Positions 1 to 4,599 of a stretch of 5,612 bases of DNA are shown piece by piece. Numbering within the stretch: position 1 is the first letter of the stretch; each line of letters starts with the position of its first letter. Source of the stretch: Synechococcales cyanobacterium PMM_0073 (GTDB lineage: Bacteria; Cyanobacteriota; Cyanobacteriia; Elainellales; Elainellaceae); the NCBI GenBank assembly GCA_949127695.1, contig CASBQH010000052.1, forward strand, positions 1 to 5,612. Direction: 5' to 3'. The translations under genes and the position numbers were made by a program. The notes beneath the pieces were generated by a model. The model saw only the letters and a list, made by a program, of their open reading frames with translations. It ran no database searches and was not told the DNA's origin.

Positions 1-622
1 ACACCGAGCCTTGCTGGGGCGATTTGCGGCAGGTGAGGCTGACCTGCTGGTGGGCACGCAGATGCTGACCAAAGGCATCGATCTGCCCCAGGTGACGCTG
101 GTAGGCGTGGTGGCGGCTGACGGCTTGCTGCATTTGGCCGACTATCGCGCTGGGGAGCGGGCGTTTCAGACGCTGACGCAGGTGGCAGGGCGCGCCGGAC
201 GGGGCGAATTTGCCGGACGAGTCATTTTGCAGACCTATTCGCCCGATCATATGGCGGTGCAGGCGGTGCAGCGGCAAGATTATGCGGCATTTGCGGCGGC
301 AGAGCTACAGCCGAGATTGGGGCTGCATTACCCGCCCTATGGCGAGCTGTTGCTGCTGAGGCTGAGCGGCACGGATGCGGCGGCGGTGCAACAGACGGCA
401 GAGAACTTGGCGAAGCTATTGCGGCAGAGACTGGCGGGGCGGACGAATTTTGAACTGCTGGGACCGACAGCGGCGGCGGTGGCGCGAGTGGCACATCGCT
501 ATCGGTGGCAGATTTTGCTGAAAAGCTGGGGGACGGAACCGCTGGAGCTGCCGGAGCTAGCGGCAGCTTGTCTGGCTGGCGTGAATTTGACGGTAGATGT
601 TGATCCGCTGCATTTGCTCTAG
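1..622 (+). CDS. priA: Primosomal protein N' (replication restart helicase PriA), C-terminal part
   Basis: PriA is a superfamily 2 DNA helicase that recognises stalled or collapsed forks and reloads the replicative helicase. The open frame enters from the left edge (first full codon at base 2) and ends at TAG 620-622, leaving about 206 residues; the whole protein is usually over 700, so roughly the last quarter is present. Counting from the codon at 11, residues 14-33 hold helicase motif V (GTQMLTKGIDLPQVTLVG), followed by the PriA-typical segment ADYRAGERAFQ (43-53) and motif VI QVAGRAGRG (57-65). The remainder is the PriA C-terminal domain, with YPPYGE (107-112), GPTAAAVARVAHRYRWQILLK (151-171) and the usual ending VDVDPLHLL. 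The zinc-binding cysteines and Walker A/B motifs lie outside the window. The gene converges on dxs. No frameshift is seen. The family call is very safe because motifs V and VI and the tail all match. Confidence 0.95.
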   Translation, partial: HRALLGRFAAGEADLLVGTQMLTKGIDLPQVTLVGVVAADGLLHLADYRAGERAFQTLTQVAGRAGRGEFAGRVILQTYSPDHMAVQAVQRQDYAAFAAAELQPRLGLHYPPYGELLLLRLSGTDAAAVQQTAENLAKLLRQRLAGRTNFELLGPTAAAVARVAHRYRWQILLKSWGTEPLELPELAAACLAGVNLTVDVDPLHLL

Positions 623-728
623 GTTGAGTGCTGTTTGTAAATTAGTTTGTATCCTTTGGATCAAGCGTATCGTTACAGGAATTTGAGCGTTGTTTAGCCG
701 CTAGATATTAAAGGCCAAATCGCCTGTT

Positions 729-775
729 AAAGCCGAATCCGATCGATGCTGATAGAACGACCGGATTCAGGCTTT
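729..775. terminator. Candidate bidirectional terminator hairpin between convergent priA and dxs
   Basis: The left arm AAAGCCGAATCCG (729-741) pairs with the right arm CGGATTCAGGCTTT (762-775). All 13 pairs are complementary, with one bulged A at 769. TCG (743-745) and CGA (758-760) can extend the stem and leave a loop of about 12 nt. The arms carry A-rich and T-rich ends, so on both strands the stem closes with GGCTTT, which suits a terminator read from either side. The T tract is short (TTTGATTT on plus, TTTAAC on minus), so this is not a strong canonical intrinsic terminator. It lies about 107 bp after the priA stop and 17 bp after the dxs stop, so it fits dxs better. Confidence 0.6.
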
Positions 776-801
776 GATTTAGCTCACCGATTTAGCTCAC
801 C
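776..801. repeat. Perfect 13-bp tandem duplication overlapping the dxs stop codon
   Basis: GATTTAGCTCACC occurs at 776-788 and again, with no gap, at 789-801. The second copy contains the dxs stop codon (TAA, complement of 792-794) and its last two codons. The first copy lies just past the stop. Because the duplicated unit begins inside the coding end and extends into non-coding DNA, the reading frame of dxs is unaffected. It looks like a recent replication-slippage duplication. Confidence 0.9.
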
Positions 802-2693
802 GCAACAGGCTGTGGCTGCACCAGCTGTAAGATTCGCTCGGCGATCTGGGGCGGCGTCAAACCCAGCGTCGCGTAAGCCTGCTCTGGCGTGGCGTGATCG
901 ACCAGCAGATCGGGGATGCCAAGACGGGTGACAGGCACCATGACCTCGTGATCCATCAGCGACTCGACCACCGCTGAACCAAAGCCGCCCATGATGCAGC
1001 CTTCTTCGAGGGTGACGACCCGGCGCATCCGGCGGGCAATCGGCAGAATCAGCTCTTGGTCAAGCGGTTTGGCGAAGCGAGCGTTGACGACCGTAGCTTC
1101 GATGCCATGCTCACCCAGAATTTCGGCAGCCTGCATGGCCGGATAGACCATTGCGCCATAGCCCAGCAGCAAAATATCATCGCCCTGGCGCAGAATTTCG
1201 GCCTTGCCAATCGGCAGCGGTTCCCAGCCTTCTTCCATCAGCGGTACGCCGTAGCCGTTGCCTCTGGGGTAGCGCATCGCAATCGGGCCGCTGTGCTGCA
1301 CGCCAGTCACCAGCATCCGCTGGAGTTCGGCTTCGTCTTTGGGAGCCATGACCACCATGTTGGGAATGCAGCGCAGGTAGGCAATGTCATAAGCGCCCTG
1401 ATGGGTGGGGCCATCTGCGCCCACAATCCCGGCTCGATCCAGGCAGAAGAACACCGGCAGATTTTGGATGCAGACATCGTGGATGATTTGGTCAAAGGCG
1501 CGCTGTAAAAACGTGGAGTAGATCGCGCAGACTGGGCGCAGTCCTTCGCAGGCCATGCCAGCAGCCAGCGTCACGGCATGTTGCTCGGCAATGCCCACGT
1601 CAATATATTGATCGGGCAGCTTTTGCTGGAGTTTATCGAGGCCAGTGCCGGTGGCCATCGCCGCCGTGATGCCGATGATTTTGGGATTGTCTTCGGCCAG
1701 CTTGGTCAGCGTATGGGCAAAGACTTTGGCATAGGCAGGTGGCTTTGGCTTGCTGGCTGGAGCTGCTTTGCCCGTCGCCAAGTTAAACGGATTCTGGGCG
1801 TGATAGCCCACCTGATCGGCTTCGGCGATGGCATAGCCCTTGCCTTTGGTGGTGGCCACATGCACCAAAACTGGGCCAGGATGCTTGTGAGCGGCGGTGA
1901 AGGTGGCAATCAGCTCTTCTAAGTTGTGACCATCCACTGGCCCCATATAGGTAAAGCCCAGCTCTTCAAACACCGCGCCAACTTTGGGCACAGCCAGTCG
2001 CTTCATGCCTTCCTTAATCCGGCTCAGCTCCGGCGTCAGGCTATCGCCGACAAACGGCAGATTTTTGAACTGCTCTTCTAGGTTGTCAGTGAGGAATTGC
2101 AGAGGCGGACTCAGCCGCATTTTATTCAGATAGCGCGGAATGGCCCCAACGTTGGGCGAAATCGACATTTCGTTGTCGTTGAGCACCACCAGCAGATTGG
2201 TTTTGGGCAGATGTCCGGCATGGTTAATGGCCTCTAGCGCCATGCCGCCCGTCAGCGCGCCATCGCCAATGACTGCCGCCACCTTGTAGGTTTCGCCCTG
2301 GCGGTCGCGGGCGAGCGCCATGCCCAGCGCTGCCGAGATGCTGGTAGAAGCGTGACCTGCGCCGAAGTGATCGAAGCGGCTTTCGCAGCGCTTCAGGTAG
2401 CCCGCTACGCCACCTTTTTGCCGCAGCGTATGGAAGCGGTCATAGCGCCCGGTGATCAGCTTATGGGGATAGGCTTGGTGGCCGACATCCCAGATTACTT
2501 TGTCATGATCTAAATCTAGCGTCTGGTAGAGTCCCAGCGTTAGCTCGACGACGCCCAGCCCCGGCCCAAGATGTCCGCCGCTCGTGGCCACGGTCTCCAA
2601 ATGCTTTTCGCGGATCTGGCGAGCAATCTGCTTCAGCTGGGTGATCGACAGGCCGTGAAGCTGATTGGGATGGGTGATTTCACTCAAATGCAT
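792..2693 (-). CDS. dxs: 1-deoxy-D-xylulose-5-phosphate synthase
   Basis: Dxs condenses pyruvate with D-glyceraldehyde 3-phosphate, using thiamine diphosphate and Mg2+, to give 1-deoxy-D-xylulose 5-phosphate and CO2. This is the entry and main flux-control step of the cytosolic MEP pathway, which feeds carotenoids, the phytyl chain of chlorophyll and quinones. The product is 633 residues, normal for the family. [10 protein letters not shown] (38-47) holds the active-site histidine H41. The ThDP/Mg2+ motif starts at GDG (143-145) and ends at NDN (172-174). [16 protein letters not shown] (174-189) is the usual Dxs block. VGIAEQHAV (366-374) contains catalytic E370, and [15 protein letters not shown] (419-433) and RYPRGNG (474-480) are substrate-region motifs. 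The C-terminal transketolase-like domain covers about 500-625. The ATG at 2693 gives the conserved start [16 protein letters not shown]. Its AAGG ribosome site (2708-2705) is 11 nt away and weak. No convincing -35/-10 pair was found. The HEAT gene lies 149 bp upstream on the same strand with no visible terminator between, so read-through is possible. Confidence 0.98.
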   Translation of the reverse strand: MHLSEITHPNQLHGLSITQLKQIARQIREKHLETVATSGGHLGPGLGVVELTLGLYQTLDLDHDKVIWDVGHQAYPHKLITGRYDRFHTLRQKGGVAGYLKRCESRFDHFGAGHASTSISAALGMALARDRQGETYKVAAVIGDGALTGGMALEAINHAGHLPKTNLLVVLNDNEMSISPNVGAIPRYLNKMRLSPPLQFLTDNLEEQFKNLPFVGDSLTPELSRIKEGMKRLAVPKVGAVFEELGFTYMGPVDGHNLEELIATFTAAHKHPGPVLVHVATTKGKGYAIAEADQVGYHAQNPFNLATGKAAPASKPKPPAYAKVFAHTLTKLAEDNPKIIGITAAMATGTGLDKLQQKLPDQYIDVGIAEQHAVTLAAGMACEGLRPVCAIYSTFLQRAFDQIIHDVCIQNLPVFFCLDRAGIVGADGPTHQGAYDIAYLRCIPNMVVMAPKDEAELQRMLVTGVQHSGPIAMRYPRGNGYGVPLMEEGWEPLPIGKAEILRQGDDILLLGYGAMVYPAMQAAEILGEHGIEATVVNARFAKPLDQELILPIARRMRRVVTLEEGCIMGGFGSAVVESLMDHEVMVPVTRLGIPDLLVDHATPEQAYATLGLTPPQIAERILQLVQPQPVAVS

Positions 2694-2794
2694 AGCATGA
2701 AATACCTTGAAAACAAGACTATCTATATCCTCTCACTCTAAGCTGATTTCGGGGGCAGATCCCATAATTTCTGTGAAGGATTAGAAGTTCTGTC

Positions 2795-2826
2795 GTGATT
2801 AAAAGTGATCATTAAAGTGGTTAAAG
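2795..2826 (-). repeat. Three AT-rich direct repeats (GTG..TTAAA) in the spacer upstream of dxs, loosely Pho-box-like
   Basis: On the plus strand three adjacent units read GTGATTAAAA (2795-2804), GTGATCATTAAA (2805-2816) and GTGGTTAAAG (2817-2826). On the dxs strand they contain TTTAACCA, TTTAATGA and TTTAATCA. The first and third fit the cyanobacterial Pho-box unit PyTTAAPyPy(T/A) and start exactly 22 bp apart. The middle one has one mismatch and is 2 bp out of the expected 11-bp phase. The repeats lie about 100-130 bp upstream of the dxs start and just after the HEAT-gene stop. The repetition is plain; a regulatory role is speculative. The rest of the 2694-2842 spacer shows no hairpin followed by a T run. 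Confidence 0.4.
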
Positions 2827-2842
2827 CAAGACTGAGCAGGAA

Positions 2843-4159
2843 TTAAGCCAAGCTCAGCGGCTGAGCCTCAAGCGCGCTGAGGAGACCCAGCCTGAGCGCC
2901 GCTGAACTGCCAGGATCGCCCAAGCGCTGCTGCATCTGGCCAAAAGCCCCTTGAGCCGCGAGCTGCTTTAGAGCGGCTGCGGCATGAAGCCGAACGCTGA
3001 CCGTTGGGTCTGCCAACAGCTCAATTAAAGGATCAATCGCGGCTGCCTGCTGGAGCTGCCCTAAGCTGAGGGCAATCTGCTGCTTGCCCGCCACCGTCTG
3101 CGCGATTGGATGCGCTGAGGCCAGTAGCTCTAGCAAGATTTGGCTGGCGATCGCGCTCAGCGTCACCCGCCCCAGTACCGCCACAATTTCCGGCTCTAAT
3201 CCGGTTGGCTGATCTTGATGTGATTGTAAATATTGCCGAATTTGCGCTAGGGCGGCTGGCTGCTCAGTCCAGGCTAAAGCATGCAGCAGCTCAACTTGCA
3301 GATTGTGAGAACTCGGTTCAGAGAGCGCCTGACCCAGCGCTGCAATCGCCGCATCACCGCCGACTCGCCCCAATGCCAGCGCCACCTGCTGCCTCACGGC
3401 CAAATCTGGGTCTTTGAGCAAGGGCGCGATTTCCTCAACCAATGCCGCTGCGCTCACCTGCGCCGAAAATTGCAGCGCCCTTGCCCCTAGCGCCATCACC
3501 GCCGCTCGCCGTACTGCTGCCGCCGAATCGCTGAGGCTAGCGACAAATAAAGGCCAGAGATCTGCCGAGCCTGTCACCTGGAGCTGAGCCAGCGCCGCCA
3601 CAGCCGCCACTCTCACCGCTGCCGAGCCAGATGCAGCGGCCTCTTGCAACAGTGGCAGCACTGCCGGATGTTGAATTTGCGCCAGAGCCTGCAAGGCAGT
3701 CAGCTGAGATGACGGACGCTGGAGCAGCTGTGCTAAAGCAGGCAGGGCGGCTGCTCCAGCGTTGGCCAGCGCCATTGCGGCCATGGTCGCCACCTCTGAA
3801 TCTGGCGCAGACTCCAACAGCTTGACCAGTCCGGCGACGGCAGATGGATCTTGAAAACTGCCGAGTATGCGCGCCACAAACCAGAGCAGCTCCCAGTCGT
3901 CGTCACAGTCAGGATCAGCCTGGTCAATTAGCTGTAGCAGTGGCGCAACTGCCTGATTGCCAAATTCAGAGAGGCGTTTGGCCGCATCCCAGCGCTGATG
4001 AAAATCACCTGTTTGAAGTTCGACTAAAGCCGCCTTGATCTCAGCGGCCAGATTGAGTTGAGGAGTGGCGTTGCTGGCTGAGACTGTTAGCTCTGGCGTT
4101 AATTCTGGCGCTAGTTCTGGCATTAGTTCTGGCACTGTGACAAATCGTGATTTGCTCAT
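2843..4159 (-). CDS. HEAT-repeat protein divergent from nirA (possible cyanobacterial NirB-type nitrite reductase helper)
   Basis: This 438-residue, alanine- and leucine-rich protein is built of HEAT-like (PBS-lyase type) helical repeats from about residue 56 to the end. Clear units include WDAAKRLSEFGNQAVAPLLQLI (57-78), LWFVARILGSFQDPSAVAGLVKLL (92-115), AAVRVAAVAALAQL (180-193), AAVRRAAVMALG (214-225), LAVRQQVALALGRVGGDAAIAALGQAL (253-279) and VSVRLHAAAALKQL (387-400). There is no signal peptide, membrane segment or catalytic motif, so it is probably a soluble scaffold or chaperone-like protein. Residues 10-25 are four PELx tetrapeptides. HEAT proteins of this kind also include phycobilin lyases (CpcE/F type) and their maturation factors. 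The neighbour argues for another role: in Anabaena and Synechococcus a gene called nirB lies next to nirA and is needed for full nitrite reductase activity. That link is inferred from position and fold. The ATG at 4159 is the longest start; no good ribosome site precedes it (CTTGCGAACTC). Confidence 0.85.
   Translation of the reverse strand: MSKSRFVTVPELMPELAPELTPELTVSASNATPQLNLAAEIKAALVELQTGDFHQRWDAAKRLSEFGNQAVAPLLQLIDQADPDCDDDWELLWFVARILGSFQDPSAVAGLVKLLESAPDSEVATMAAMALANAGAAALPALAQLLQRPSSQLTALQALAQIQHPAVLPLLQEAAASGSAAVRVAAVAALAQLQVTGSADLWPLFVASLSDSAAAVRRAAVMALGARALQFSAQVSAAALVEEIAPLLKDPDLAVRQQVALALGRVGGDAAIAALGQALSEPSSHNLQVELLHALAWTEQPAALAQIRQYLQSHQDQPTGLEPEIVAVLGRVTLSAIASQILLELLASAHPIAQTVAGKQQIALSLGQLQQAAAIDPLIELLADPTVSVRLHAAAALKQLAAQGAFGQMQQRLGDPGSSAALRLGLLSALEAQPLSLA
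3147..3154. repeat. HIP1 octamer palindrome GCGATCGC
   Basis: GCGATCGC is the highly iterated palindrome (HIP1) over-represented in many cyanobacterial genomes. One copy lies inside the HEAT-repeat gene. A single copy in 5.6 kb is only weak support for the host group, but it agrees with the gene content. Confidence 0.8.
4085..4132 (-). repeat. Four tandem 12-bp units encoding PELx at the N-terminus of the HEAT protein
   Basis: Codons 10-25 of the HEAT gene encode PELM-PELA-PELT-PELT. On the plus strand the 12-bp units share the core TCTGGC and differ mainly in the variable codon (TTCTGGCGCTAG, TTCTGGCATTAG and so on). The unit is a multiple of three bases, so gain or loss of copies would keep the frame. 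The segment precedes the first HEAT repeat and is probably a flexible acidic tail. Confidence 0.9.
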
Positions 4160-4216
4160 GAGTTCGCAAGAGAGTAACTTGGCTCAACGCCGAGTCTACT
4201 GCGATTGACGTAGGCA

Positions 4217-4246
4217 ATACTAACTGAGCCAGCTCTAGCTATGCAA
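4217..4246 (-). promoter_or_regulatory. Weak sigma70-like promoter candidate for the HEAT-repeat gene
   Basis: On the minus strand TTGCAT (4246-4241) is followed after 18 bp by TAGTAT (4222-4217). This would start transcription near 4210, about 50 nt before the ATG. The match is three of six bases at -35 and four of six at -10, so chance is a real alternative. No well-placed NtcA site serves this direction. Confidence 0.25.
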
Positions 4247-4435
4247 AATCCGCATTTAGAACTGCAAAATATCCATATAAATCATTTTTTTGTGTTCAAA
4301 AGCACGAAACCATCCAATCAAACTGCTTGAATTTATTCTGAAGTTAATTGATCTGTAGATTCAATCACCGTATTACTTACATATTCTCTGCATACTCAGT
4401 AATAGAGAAATGGGGAAAATTGAAGTCTAATCCTC

Positions 4436-4452
4436 CATGCGAAAAGCGCATG
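4436..4452. promoter_or_regulatory. LysR-type operator dyad upstream of nirA, probable NtcB site
   Basis: CATGCG (4436-4441) and CGCATG (4447-4452) form a perfect 6-bp inverted repeat around AAAAG. The T at 4438 and the A at 4450 give the T-N11-A spacing typical of LysR-family regulators. The centre lies about 92 bp before the predicted nirA transcript start and 50 bp before the NtcA site. In cyanobacteria the LysR regulator NtcB enhances nirA transcription in response to nitrite and binds upstream of NtcA. Assignment to NtcB rests on this position and geometry; the regulator gene itself is not in the window. Confidence 0.6.
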
Positions 4453-4457
4453 ACGCA

Positions 4458-4472
4458 GCACGGAAAACGCAT
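4458..4472. promoter_or_regulatory. Second, partial copy of the LysR-type operator
   Basis: GCACGGAAAACGCAT lines up with ATGCGAAAAGCGCAT of the dyad at 4437-4451. The right arm CGCAT is identical, and the left arm keeps only CG. The two centres are 21 bp apart, about two helical turns, so both would lie on the same face of the DNA. This spacing suits a second dimer of the same regulator bound at a weaker site, between the main dyad and the NtcA box. Confidence 0.4.
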
Positions 4473-4487
4473 TGAATATGAATTTAT

Positions 4488-4501
4488 GTAACGCCAGATA
4501 C
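4488..4501 (+). promoter_or_regulatory. NtcA-binding site of the nirA promoter
   Basis: GTAACGCCAGATAC fits the NtcA consensus GTA-N8-TAC exactly. Exactly 22 bp downstream lies TAATCT, matching the TAN3T form of the -10 box seen at NtcA-activated promoters. NtcA is the CRP-family nitrogen regulator of cyanobacteria and activates with 2-oxoglutarate when ammonium is scarce. The site replaces a -35 box and is centred about 41.5 bp before the predicted transcript start, the class II activator position. Confidence 0.88.
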
Positions 4502-4523
4502 CAAACTCATTCAATCTTTTCTC

Positions 4524-4529
4524 TAATCT
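4524..4529 (+). promoter_or_regulatory. nirA -10 box, transcript start predicted near 4536
   Basis: TAATCT matches TAN3T and lies 22 bp after the NtcA site. A start at about 4535-4537 leaves an untranslated leader of roughly 64 nt. The leader contains the palindrome GTTGATCAAC (4552-4561) but no recognisable riboswitch. Confidence 0.8.
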
Positions 4530-4587
4530 ATTTGTAATTGAGTTCGGTTAAGTTGATCAACGGCAGCTTTAGTCTTAAAAATCCAGC

Positions 4588-4592
4588 GAGGA
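4588..4592 (+). promoter_or_regulatory. nirA ribosome binding site, fixes the GTG start
   Basis: GAGGA lies 7 nt before the GTG at 4600-4602. An in-frame TAA at 4576-4578 closes the frame just upstream, and no ATG or other GTG lies between, so 4600 is the earliest possible start and is well placed. The next in-frame ATG (4720) would remove the conserved N-terminal segment. Confidence 0.8.
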
Positions 4593-4599
4593 CATACCC

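Larger units (their letters stand above)
4160..4599. other. Divergent regulatory region between the HEAT-repeat gene and nirA
   Basis: This 440-bp stretch is AT-rich and contains no gene I can support. The part near nirA (about 4436-4536) holds a LysR-type dyad, an NtcA site and a -10 box, each listed separately. The middle (about 4347-4405) holds two further inverted repeats. One is ATTGATCT (4347-4354) paired with AGATTCAAT (4357-4365, one bulged T). The other is TATTACT (4371-4377) paired with AGTAATA (4398-4404) across a 20-bp gap. The part nearest the HEAT gene (4160-4340) shows only a weak sigma70-like promoter. A 12-codon ATG frame at 4437 overlaps the dyad and is not believed to be a gene. 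Confidence 0.8.

Noticed and set aside
651..661. Small hairpin ATCC-TTT-GGAT after priA.
   Set aside because: A 4-bp stem with no following T run is too weak to call a terminator.
1056..1508. A 150-codon open frame on the plus strand, and similar long frames opposite dxs and the HEAT gene.
   Set aside because: They are antisense shadows of GC-rich, strongly supported genes and show no recognisable protein motifs.
2722..2727. TATAGA on the minus strand as a -10 box for dxs.
   Set aside because: No acceptable -35 hexamer is found at 16-18 bp, and there is no extended -10 element.
4210..4223. GTA-N8-TAA near the HEAT gene, read as an NtcA site for that gene.
   Set aside because: It has one mismatch, and on the minus strand no TAN3T box lies about 22 bp downstream.
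4355..4368. GTAGATTCAATCAC, an NtcA-like site with one mismatch (GTA-N8-CAC).
   Set aside because: The hexamer at 22 bp (CATACT) also lacks the leading T of a -10 box, and the perfect site at 4488-4501 explains nirA control better.
4437..4475. A 12-codon ATG frame (MRKAHDAARKTH) in the nirA upstream region.
   Set aside because: It has no ribosome site, lies upstream of the predicted nirA transcript start, and coincides with the LysR-type dyad that explains the base pattern.
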